In this document: piece after piece, positions 1 to 6,432 of the stretch
Position numbering within the stretch: the first letter of the stretch is position 1
Layout: each line of letters opens with the position of its first letter
Position numbers and translations under genes: made by a program
Assembly (NCBI GenBank): GCA_031394045.1
Contig: JANMWN010000002.1
Location: 1 to 11,785 of the forward strand
From: JANYIP01 sp031394045
GTDB lineage: Bacteria; Actinomycetota; Actinomycetes; Prado026
Direction: 5' to 3'
DNA length: 11,785 nt
The notes under the pieces: generated by a model
The model's input: the letters and a program-made list of their open reading frames with translations, nothing else
Told to the model about the DNA's origin: nothing
The model's database searches: none

Positions 1-3000
1 CGGTCATGGCGGTCTGGGGCACCCCGGTGGCCTACGAGGACGACGCCGAGCGAGCCGTACGTTCCGCCCTCGACATCGTCGACCGCGTCGCAGCCCTCGG
101 GATCCGGCTCGGCGTCCCCCTGCAGGCGCGGGCCGGGGTCCAGACCGGCGAGGCGGTGGCAGCGCTCGGGGCGGTCGGCCAAGGGCTGGTCGCCGGTGAC
201 ATGGTCAACACGGCCTCGCGGATCCAGTCGGCCGCGGAGCCCGGCTGGGTGCTGGTCGGCGAGCGCACCTACCGCGCCTCGTCCGAGGCGATCGCGTTCG
301 CGTCGGTCGAGGCCCTGACGGTCAAGGGCAAGCAGGACAAGGTCCCCGCCTGGCGGGCCCTGCGGGTGGTCAGCGAGCTCGGCGGCTCGGGTCGCGGGTC
401 CGCGCCCGAGCCACCGTTCGTCGGTCGCGACGAGGAGCTGCGCTTCGCCAAGGAGCTGCTGCACACCACGGGACGCGAGGGCCGCCCTCGGCTGCTCAAC
501 GTCAGCGGTGTCGCCGGCATCGGCAAGTCGCGCGTTCTGTGGGAGCTGCGCAAGTACATCGACGGCCTGACCGAGCCGATCTACTGGCACGAGGGCCGCT
601 GCCCGTCGTACGGCGAGGGCGTCACGTTCTGGGCCTTCGCCGACATGATCCGAGGCCGGGCCGGGATCGCCGAGACCGACGACGAAGCGACCGCGCGCGG
701 CCGGTTGACGGAGGCGCTCGCCGATCTCGTCCCAGACGAAGACGAGCGGGCCTGGATGGAGCCGCGGCTGGGTCACCTGCTCGGTCTCGACCCCGCTCCC
801 CCGGGCGGCCGGGACGAGCTCTTCGGTGCGTGGCGCCGGTTCGTCGAACGGGTCGCCGACCGCGGCACGACGGTGCTGGTCTTCGAGGACCTGCACTGGG
901 CCGACCCGGGGCTGCTCGACCTGATCGAGTCGATCCTTGCGTCATCGCGTACCTCGCCGATCCTGGTGATCACCCTCGCGCGGCCGGAGCTGGTCGAGCG
1001 GCGGCCGACCTGGGGGGCAGCAGTGCGTACCTCCTCCGGCCTGCACCTGGACCCGTTGGCCGACCACCAGATCCGTGCCCTCGTCACCGGCTACGTCGAC
1101 GGCCTGCCCGACAGTGACCTGGACCGCGTCGTCGTGCGTGCCGAAGGGATCCCCCTGTACGCGGTGGAGACGGTACGCATGCTGGCCGACCGCGGGATCC
1201 TCGAGCAGGCCGATTCTTCGTACCGCGTCGTCGCAGATGTCGGCCTCGTGCTGTCCATCCCGGAGACCCTGCACGCGTTGGTTGCGGCGCGTCTGGACGG
1301 GCTGCCGGAGACCGAGCGCAGCCTGGTCCTCGACGCCGCGGTCACCGGCCACAGCTTCACCCTCGGGGCCGTCTGCGCGGTGTCCGGTCGCTCCCCCGAA
1401 GACGTCGAGGCGCGGCTGCAGGCGTTGGTGGGCAAGGAGGTCTTCGACCAGGAGGTCGACCCTCGGTCGGCCGAGCGCGGGCAGTTCCGCTTCGTCCAGT
1501 CGGTCATCCAGGAGGTGGCGTACGCGACGCTGAGCAAGGCCGCCCGGAGGACCAAGCACCTCGCCTGCGCACAGTGGTTCGCCGCGCTCGACGAGGAAGA
1601 GCTGGCGGGAGTGGTCGCGAGCCACCTGCTGGAGGCCTACCGCGCCGAGCCATCGGCGGCCGACTCCGAGCAGGTCGCCGCGCAGGCCCGGGAGTGGTTG
1701 CTCCGGGCCGCTGACCGTGCCTTCACCTTGGGCTCGCCCCAGGCGGCGTACGGGCATGCGGTCCAGGCGTTGTCTCTGGCGGCCACGGCCACCGAGCGCG
1801 CCGCTCTGCACGCGATGGCCGCACGGGGTGCATCGCTCGCCGGGAAGACTGAGGAGTCCTTGTCGCACCTGGTCGCCGCCTCGGACGCGTACCAGCTCCT
1901 CGGGGACGCCGAGTCAGAGGGGCTGCTGCTGGCCAGGACCGCGGCAGCAGTCGCCGAGGTGACGACCAAGGCCGAGATCACCAGGCGCCTCGAGAAGGTC
2001 TGCCAGGCGCTGGAAGGACCCAGCGTGGCCAAGGTGCACGTCCTGGCAGCCCTGGCGGACAGCGCGAACTTCGACGGACGCAGGGACGACGCCATGCGCT
2101 GGTCAGACCTTGCGATGGTGCAGGCGCAGACGATCGACGATGACGAGGCCCTGAGCGTGGCGGCCGCCGCTCGCGGCTGGGCCCTGTTCAACGCTGAGCG
2201 TCAGTTCGAGGCCGGCGTGCTGTCGGAGGCCGTCGTCGCCCTGTCCAGGCGCAGCGGGAGCGCCCAGACCCAGGTGATGGCGGCTATGCGGCAGGGGGTG
2301 CTGCTGGCGACCGGTGACCCCCGCCGGGGGATGGTCTCGTTCCTCGAGGCTGCGGCGATCGCGGCACGCGCGGGGATGCGCCCGGCGCAGGCGATGGGGT
2401 TGGCGAACGCAACCGAGACCGCCATCGACCTCGGCGAGCTGGAGGTGGCAGGACGTTCGTTGGCCGAGCTGGAAGAGCTCGGCGTCGATGCCGGCGCTGA
2501 AGGCGACGCGCTGACTCTGTCCAAGGCCATGCTGGGCGCGTACCTGGGCGACACCGCGACCGCCACCAGCCACCTGGACCGGTTGGAGGCCGAGCGTCGT
2601 CCGGACTGGGGTGCCGTCCAGATGATCACGTGGTTCCTTCGAGCCCGTGGCGCCGTGCGACTGGTCGGCCAGGACTTCGCCGGTGCGTTGGCCGACAGCT
2701 GGGAGGCGATCCGGCGCGAGGATTCCGGCGCTAACGCCTCGACCTCGTTCTGGCAGGGTGTGCAGGCGGCGGCTCGGTTGCACGAACCCACCACGATCGA
2801 GAGCCTCCTCGAGACGACCGTCGGGCTCCGCGGCGGATGGGTGAACGCCGTACGATCTGCTGCGTCCGCTGCCGTGCTCGCGCTGAACGGAGACGGTGCG
2901 GCCGGCGCCGCCGCGTTCCGGCTGGCGCTCGACGGCTGGCTCGACCTGGGCCTCCCGCTCGACCACGCCCTCACCGCGGGGGTCGCCGCCGCGGTCCTGC

Positions 3001-3089
3001 CGGCCGAGCTGGCCCCTGGGGACGACATCGAGTCGGCGCGCGAGTACCTCACCGGCCTGGGAGCGCACGGCCTGCTCCGGCTGCTCTAG
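1..3089 (+). CDS. Class III nucleotidyl cyclase / AAA ATPase / helical-repeat signalling protein (5' end outside window)
   Basis: The frame is already open at base 1 and reads (A)VMAVWG, the middle of a class III adenylate/guanylate cyclase domain, so the true start and the metal-binding aspartates lie upstream. Numbering from the Met at 6: the rest of the cyclase domain spans about 1-120 and keeps the transition-state Asn68 and Arg72 in VNTASR. A P-loop ATPase follows, with Walker A GVAGIGKS at 168-175 and Walker B LVFEDLHWAD at 291-300. Residues about 450-1027 are Ala/Leu-rich and helical, resembling TPR-type repeats. Known proteins of this layout, common in actinobacteria, are large soluble regulators thought to couple cNMP synthesis to NTP hydrolysis. 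The input signal is unknown. It points toward the ter genes but is separated from them by 134 bp containing a promoter, so a shared role is unproven. It ends in TAG. Confidence 0.88.
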   Translation, partial: VMAVWGTPVAYEDDAERAVRSALDIVDRVAALGIRLGVPLQARAGVQTGEAVAALGAVGQGLVAGDMVNTASRIQSAAEPGWVLVGERTYRASSEAIAFASVEALTVKGKQDKVPAWRALRVVSELGGSGRGSAPEPPFVGRDEELRFAKELLHTTGREGRPRLLNVSGVAGIGKSRVLWELRKYIDGLTEPIYWHEGRCPSYGEGVTFWAFADMIRGRAGIAETDDEATARGRLTEALADLVPDEDERAWMEPRLGHLLGLDPAPPGGRDELFGAWRRFVERVADRGTTVLVFEDLHWADPGLLDLIESILASSRTSPILVITLARPELVERRPTWGAAVRTSSGLHLDPLADHQIRALVTGYVDGLPDSDLDRVVVRAEGIPLYAVETVRMLADRGILEQADSSYRVVADVGLVLSIPETLHALVAARLDGLPETERSLVLDAAVTGHSFTLGAVCAVSGRSPEDVEARLQALVGKEVFDQEVDPRSAERGQFRFVQSVIQEVAYATLSKAARRTKHLACAQWFAALDEEELAGVVASHLLEAYRAEPSAADSEQVAAQAREWLLRAADRAFTLGSPQAAYGHAVQALSLAATATERAALHAMAARGASLAGKTEESLSHLVAASDAYQLLGDAESEGLLLARTAAAVAEVTTKAEITRRLEKVCQALEGPSVAKVHVLAALADSANFDGRRDDAMRWSDLAMVQAQTIDDDEALSVAAAARGWALFNAERQFEAGVLSEAVVALSRRSGSAQTQVMAAMRQGVLLATGDPRRGMVSFLEAAAIAARAGMRPAQAMGLANATETAIDLGELEVAGRSLAELEELGVDAGAEGDALTLSKAMLGAYLGDTATATSHLDRLEAERRPDWGAVQMITWFLRARGAVRLVGQDFAGALADSWEAIRREDSGANASTSFWQGVQAAARLHEPTTIESLLETTVGLRGGWVNAVRSAASAAVLALNGDGAAGAAAFRLALDGWLDLGLPLDHALTAGVAAAVLPAELAPGDDIESAREYLTGLGAHGLLRLL

Positions 3090-3124
3090 CCGCTCGCGAC
3101 GAGTCCCCCTAGTCTGCACCGCCG

Positions 3125-3153
3125 CTGCCATCGTGACTCCCTCGACCTAGAAT
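3125..3153 (+). promoter_or_regulatory. Sigma70-type promoter of the terD operon
   Basis: CTGCCA at 3125-3130 (4 of 6 matches to TTGACA) and TAGAAT at 3148-3153 (5 of 6 matches to TATAAT) are separated by an optimal 17 bp. Transcription would begin near 3160, giving a leader of about 64 nt before the GTG start of terD. It sits in the only substantial gap upstream of the ter genes. This is a motif match only, not a mapped start. Confidence 0.6.
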
Positions 3154-3160
3154 CAGAGGG
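3139..3160. repeat. Inverted repeat flanking the terD -10 element
   Basis: CCCTC at 3139-3143 and GAGGG at 3156-3160 are reverse complements and bracket the TAGAAT hexamer. Allowing one inserted base, the match extends outward (GACTCCCTC against GAGGGTC). The placement suits an operator that blocks polymerase, but arms of 5 bp can arise by chance in high-GC DNA. Confidence 0.3.
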
Positions 3161-3186
3161 TCTACCTGGCCAGCCGGGTCCCGCAA

Positions 3187-3204
3187 GCACAGACCACCCT
3201 GTGC
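3187..3204 (+). repeat. Small inverted repeat in the terD leader
   Basis: GCACAG (3187-3192) and CTGTGC (3199-3204) form a perfect 6-bp stem with a 6-nt loop. It lies about 20 nt upstream of the terD start codon and 10 nt upstream of its ribosome binding site. It could be a leader hairpin or a regulator site. It has no poly-T tract, so it is not a classical terminator. Confidence 0.3.
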
Positions 3205-3213
3205 CCGACGAAT

Positions 3214-3219
3214 GGAGAG
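3214..3219 (+). promoter_or_regulatory. Ribosome binding site that sets the terD start
   Basis: GGAGAG lies 4 nt before GTG 3224, good Shine-Dalgarno placement. An in-frame ATG at 3212 overlaps this site and has no ribosome binding site of its own, so GTG 3224 is preferred. That start also gives the usual MTVSL-type N terminus. Confidence 0.7.
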
Positions 3220-3223
3220 CACC

Positions 3224-3799
3224 GTGACAGTGAGCCTGACCAAGGGCGGCAACGTCTCGCTGACCAAGCAGGCCCCGCACATGACCGCGGCCATGGTCGG
3301 TCTCGGCTGGGACGCGCGGACGACGGACGGCAAGGCCTTCGACCTGGACGCGTCCGTGATCGGCTGCGACGCCAACGGCAAGGTGATCTCCGACAGCTAC
3401 TTCGTCTTCTTCAACAACCTCAAGAGCCCGGACGGCTCGATCGAGCACACAGGTGACAACACCACAGGTGAGGGCGACGGTGACGACGAGGCGATCAAGG
3501 TCAACCTGGCTGCCGTCCCCGCCGAGATCGACAAGGTCGTCTTCATCGTCTCGATCTACGAGGCCGACACCCGCGGCCAGTCGTTCGGCCAGGTCCGCAA
3601 CGCCTACATCCGGGTGCTGAACCAGACCGACAATGCCGAGATCGCCCGTTACGACCTCTCCGAGGACGCCTCGTCCGAGACCGCCATGGTCTTCGCCGAG
3701 CTCTACCGCAACGCCGGCGAGTGGAAGTTCCGCGCGGTCGGGCAGGGCTACGCCTCCGGACTCGGCGGCATCGCCCGCGACTACGGCGTCAACGTCTGA
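3224..3799 (+). CDS. terD: TerD-family calcium-binding stress protein
   Basis: This 191-aa protein is the usual length of actinobacterial TerD. It begins with the doubled strand motif TVSLTKGGNVSLTK (residues 2-15) and carries GLGWD (26-30). The acidic motifs that hold calcium in the family are all present: FDLDAS (39-44), PDGS (69-72), HTGDN (75-79) and GDGDDE (84-89). The C terminus (YRNAGEWKFRAVGQGY and onward) is typical TerD. Family members are cytosolic beta-sandwich proteins that bind Ca2+ and are thought to assemble near the membrane with TerC-type proteins; their role in tellurite and general stress tolerance is known, the mechanism is not. The start is GTG 3224, chosen from the ribosome binding site; starting at ATG 3212 would add four residues. 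It is the first gene of the ter cluster, 33 bp before the DUF475 gene. Confidence 0.95.
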   Translation: MTVSLTKGGNVSLTKQAPHMTAAMVGLGWDARTTDGKAFDLDASVIGCDANGKVISDSYFVFFNNLKSPDGSIEHTGDNTTGEGDGDDEAIKVNLAAVPAEIDKVVFIVSIYEADTRGQSFGQVRNAYIRVLNQTDNAEIARYDLSEDASSETAMVFAELYRNAGEWKFRAVGQGYASGLGGIARDYGVNV

Positions 3800-3832
3800 G
3801 GCTGCGGCTTCAGAGGACTCGAGGGCCAGCAC

Positions 3833-4960
3833 ATGTTGTTCAAGACGTTCGGCGGCGCGTTCGCGGTCACCGCGATCGGCCTGGTCCTGGCCTACCTGTA
3901 CGGCGGGGCGACGGGGCTGGCGGTTGCGGCGATCCTCGGCGTGCTGGAGATCTCGGTCTCCTTCGACAACGCCGTCGTCAACGCGACGTACCTGCAGAAG
4001 CTGAACGACTTCTGGCAGAAGATGTTCCTCACCGTCGGCGTGCTGATCGCAGTGTTCGGCATGCGGCTGCTCTTCCCGGTGGTCATCGTCTGCGTGACGG
4101 CCCAGATCTCGCCGGCCGAGGCCTACCGGCTGGCCCTGGACGGTGGCAGCGTCGACACCCCCGGCACGTACGCGTACCTGCTGAGCCAGGCGCACCCCGC
4201 GATCGCGGCGTTCGGCGGGATGTTCCTGCTGATGCTCTTCCTCGACTTCATGTTCGAGGAGCGCGAGATCAGCTGGCTGGCCTGGCTCGAACGGCCGCTG
4301 GCTCGCATCGGCAAGCTCGACCAGGTCTCGGTGATCGTCGCTGCGAGCGTGCTGCTGGTCTTCGCCGGCTACCTCACCCCGGCGCAGAGCCGCGAGAAGG
4401 TCCTCGTGGCGGGCGTGCTGGGACTGATCGTGTACATCCTGGTCAACGGTCTGGGGGACTTCTTCCAGTCCGAGGAGGAGGCAGAGGAGGCCGAGGAGGC
4501 CGAGGCCGCCGCCAGTGGCCGCGGCACCGGCGACATCGTCCGGCTGGCCGGACGGGCCGCGTTCGGGGTGTTCCTCTACCTCGAGGTCCTGGACGCCACC
4601 TTCAGCTTCGATGGAGTGATCGGCGCGTTCGCGATCACGTCCGACCCGATCATCATCGCGATCGGTCTCGGCATCGGCGCGATGTACATCCGCTCGTTGA
4701 CGGTGTTCCTGGTACGCAAGGGCGTCCTCGGCGAGTACGTCTACCTCGAGCACGGCGCGCAGTGGGCGATCGGCTCGCTGGCCCTGCTGCTGCTGTTCAC
4801 GATCCAGCATGAGGTCCCCGAGGTGGTCACCGGCCTGATCGGTGTCGGGTTCATCGGCGCCTCGTTCCTGTCCTCGGTGGTCCGCAACCGGCGGGCCCAG
4901 CAGCTCGAGGAACCAGACGACGAACCGGACCCCGAGCTCTCCGAGCGGGCTGGCGTCTAG
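3833..4960 (+). CDS. DUF475 / TerC-like multi-pass membrane protein
   Basis: This is a 375-aa integral membrane protein with about eight hydrophobic segments by eye. It contains two related halves: LEISVSFDNAVVN (38-50) and LEVLDATFSFDGVIGAF (250-266). The conserved Glu and Asp in these segments are the hallmark of the TerC/DUF475 group within the LysE-type transporter superfamily. TerC relatives are linked to metal handling, including manganese, and are the membrane partners of TerD proteins. Between the halves is an acidic loop with three exact EEA repeats (215-223), probably cytosolic. The C terminus (352-375) is charged and hydrophilic. GAGGG lies 7 nt before the ATG. It is second in the operon, after terD and 36 bp before the TerA-like gene. 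It matches the 370-390 aa DUF475 proteins encoded beside TerD in Streptomyces rather than the shorter enterobacterial TerC, so terC is not used as a symbol. Confidence 0.92.
   Translation: MLFKTFGGAFAVTAIGLVLAYLYGGATGLAVAAILGVLEISVSFDNAVVNATYLQKLNDFWQKMFLTVGVLIAVFGMRLLFPVVIVCVTAQISPAEAYRLALDGGSVDTPGTYAYLLSQAHPAIAAFGGMFLLMLFLDFMFEEREISWLAWLERPLARIGKLDQVSVIVAASVLLVFAGYLTPAQSREKVLVAGVLGLIVYILVNGLGDFFQSEEEAEEAEEAEAAASGRGTGDIVRLAGRAAFGVFLYLEVLDATFSFDGVIGAFAITSDPIIIAIGLGIGAMYIRSLTVFLVRKGVLGEYVYLEHGAQWAIGSLALLLLFTIQHEVPEVVTGLIGVGFIGASFLSSVVRNRRAQQLEEPDDEPDPELSERAGV
4475..4501 (+). repeat. 9-bp tandem repeat coding for EEA x3
   Basis: Three consecutive copies of GAGGAGGC(A/C) at 4475-4483, 4484-4492 and 4493-4501 encode Glu-Glu-Ala three times in the loop joining the two halves of the DUF475 protein. 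The first copy differs only at its last base. A fourth, partial copy (GAGGCC) follows. Confidence 0.85.
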
Positions 4961-4996
4961 TCCCGCTCCACCCACCAGCGCACAGGAAGAGGATCG

Positions 4997-5698
4997 ATGG
5001 CGATCGACTACACCAAGCGCCCTGCCGCCGGCGAGCCCACGCCGCCTACCCCGCCTACCCCGCCTACCCAACCCACGGTCTCGCTGAGCAAGGTCACGCT
5101 GACCAAGGCGTCGCCCACTGTCTCGTTGACCAAGCAGAGCTCGGGCCTGCTCCGGGTGAACCTGAACTGGAACGCTCGCCCGGAGGGCACCGGTGGCGGC
5201 GGTGGGCTCTTCAAGCGCCCGACGGCGGCGATCGACCTCGACCTCGGCTGCCTGTATGAGTTCACCGACGGCAGCAAGGGCGTGGTCCAGGCACTGGGCA
5301 ACGCGTTCACCGCCAAGCCGCGGGGCAGCTCCGAACGGGTGATCTGGCTCGACGGTGACGACCGCTCCGGAGCGACCTCCGGGGGCGAGAACCTGTTCAT
5401 CGACCTGGCCTTCGCAGCCCAGATCCGCCGGGTCATGGTCTTCGCGCTGATCTACGAGGGAGTAGCCAACTGGGCCGCCGCCGACGCCGTGGTCACGCTC
5501 TTCCCTGCAGCCGGCCCGCAGGTCGAGGTACGCCTCGACGAGCCCCGGCCCAAGGCGCGTATCTGCGGGATCGCGATGCTCGAGCAGGCCGACGGATCGC
5601 TGTCCGTACGCCGTGAGGTCAACTACATCGAGGGCACGCAGTCGACCCTCGACCGGGCGTACGGATGGGGTATGAACTGGAGCGCCGGCCGCAAGTGA
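4997..5698 (+). CDS. TerA-like protein (TerD superfamily) with Pro/Thr linker
   Basis: This 233-aa protein has a divergent TerD-type fold. After a short basic start there is a PPT-repeat linker (14-27), then three copies of the strand motif found at TerD N termini: VSLSK, VTLTK and VSLTK (28-46). LNWNA (56-60) corresponds to GLGWD of TerD, and IDLDLG (79-84) corresponds to its FDLDAS. LDGDDRSG (118-125) is a second acidic stretch. The C-terminal half (VMVFALIYEG, WGMNW) follows TerA rather than TerD. TerA proteins act with TerD in the cytosol at the membrane; no enzymatic activity is known. AGGAAGAGG (4984-4992) precedes the ATG. It lies between the DUF475 gene and the second terD-type gene, spaced 36 and 64 bp. 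The acidic residues suggest that metal binding may be retained, but this is inferred. Confidence 0.8.
   Translation: MAIDYTKRPAAGEPTPPTPPTPPTQPTVSLSKVTLTKASPTVSLTKQSSGLLRVNLNWNARPEGTGGGGGLFKRPTAAIDLDLGCLYEFTDGSKGVVQALGNAFTAKPRGSSERVIWLDGDDRSGATSGGENLFIDLAFAAQIRRVMVFALIYEGVANWAAADAVVTLFPAAGPQVEVRLDEPRPKARICGIAMLEQADGSLSVRREVNYIEGTQSTLDRAYGWGMNWSAGRK
5043..5069 (+). repeat. 9-bp tandem repeat (CGCCTACCC x3)
   Basis: Three identical 9-bp copies at 5043-5051, 5052-5060 and 5061-5069 encode the PPT-repeat linker at the N terminus of the TerA-like protein. Codon choice is identical in every copy, unlike the varied codons around it, which suggests recent expansion by slippage. Confidence 0.9.
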
Positions 5699-5762
5699 GC
5701 ACGTCCGCACGCAGCCCCCAGAACTGACGCGTACGACCAGCAACGAGAGGAAGGCCGGGAGC

Positions 5763-6344
5763 ATGACGGTGAGCCTGAGCAAGGGACAGCAGGTCTCCTT
5801 GGAGAAGTCCGGCGGCGGCTCGCTGAGCCGGGTCCGGATGGGCCTTGGCTGGGACGCGATGAAGAAGAAGGGGCTGTTCGGCGGGCTCAAGGACCAGAGC
5901 ATCGACCTGGACGCCTCTGCGCTGCTCTTTGACGCCGGCGGCAACCTGGTCGACCAGGTCTGGTTCCAGCAGCTGGACAGCAAGGACGGCTCGATCCACC
6001 ACACCGGCGACAACCGCACGGGTGCGGGCGACGGTGATGACGAGTCGATCCAGGTCGACCTGTCGCGGATCCCCGCCAACGTGACCACCCTGGTCTTCAC
6101 GGTGAACTCGTTCACCGGGCAGAACTTCTCGCAGATCGAGAACGCGTTCTGCCGGATCGTCGACGAGACCGCAGGGGACGCCGAGATCGCCAAGTACAGC
6201 CTGACCGGGTCCGGTGCCCACACGGCCCAGATCATGGCCAAGGTCTCCCGCGACGGGTCCGGCTGGTCGATGACCGCCCTCGGGATCCCGGCCTCGGGCC
6301 GCACCTTCCACGACCTGCTGCCGGCGCTCTCCGGGCAGGTCTAG
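5763..6344 (+). CDS. Second TerD-family calcium-binding protein (TerZ-like)
   Basis: This 193-aa protein starts MTVSLSKGQQVSLEK and has MGLGWD (26-31). A Lys/Gly-rich insertion, KKKGLFGGLK (34-43), precedes IDLDAS (47-52). The acidic motifs KDGS (74-77), HTGDN (80-84) and GDGDDE (89-94) are intact, so calcium binding is expected. The insertion and the ending GRTFHDLLPAL (179-189) separate it from the first TerD and resemble the TerZ branch. AGGAAGG (5748-5754) lies 8 nt before the ATG. TerZ-type proteins are cytosolic partners of TerD in stress resistance, with no known enzymatic activity. It is the last gene of the DUF475-containing block; an 88-bp gap separates it from telA. Confidence 0.92.
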   Translation: MTVSLSKGQQVSLEKSGGGSLSRVRMGLGWDAMKKKGLFGGLKDQSIDLDASALLFDAGGNLVDQVWFQQLDSKDGSIHHTGDNRTGAGDGDDESIQVDLSRIPANVTTLVFTVNSFTGQNFSQIENAFCRIVDETAGDAEIAKYSLTGSGAHTAQIMAKVSRDGSGWSMTALGIPASGRTFHDLLPALSGQV

Positions 6345-6418
6345 CGCATCTGGCGCGTTGCTGCGGGGGAACCTGCAACAGTTGACCCGCTGGCCTTGCT
6401 GGACACACCTTCATCGCT

Positions 6419-6426
6419 AAGGAGAG
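6419..6426 (+). promoter_or_regulatory. Strong ribosome binding site of telA
   Basis: AAGGAGAG lies 6 nt before the telA ATG and is the best Shine-Dalgarno match in the window. The three genes after telA have almost none, which fits telA being the main ribosome entry point for its operon. Confidence 0.75.
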
Positions 6427-6432
6427 ACGACC

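Noticed and set aside
942..1868. Long - strand open frame inside the cyclase-ATPase gene.
   Set aside because: It is antisense to a gene with intact Walker and cyclase motifs, its composition is biased and it has no domain or ribosome binding site. The same holds for the - strand frames at 2103-3131 and 9472-10788.
3212..3223. ATG 3212 as the terD start.
   Set aside because: It overlaps the GGAGAG ribosome binding site that fits GTG 3224, has no such site of its own, and would add MEST before the conserved N terminus.
3086..6304. A 1072-codon open frame on the - strand covering terD, DUF475, the TerA-like gene and most of the second terD-type gene.
   Set aside because: It is antisense to four genes with clear family motifs. 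Its product is low-complexity Arg/Gly/Asp/Val-rich sequence with no recognisable domain. Such frames arise in high-GC DNA because stop codons are rare on the complementary strand.
6348..6360. GCGC-type inverted repeat after the second terD-type gene as a terminator.
   Set aside because: The stem is only about 4 bp and no T-tract follows.
6382..6410. TTGACC at 6382-6387 as the -35 of a telA promoter.
   Set aside because: At 16-18 bp spacing the downstream hexamers match TATAAT poorly (ACACCT has one match at 17 bp), so no promoter is annotated.
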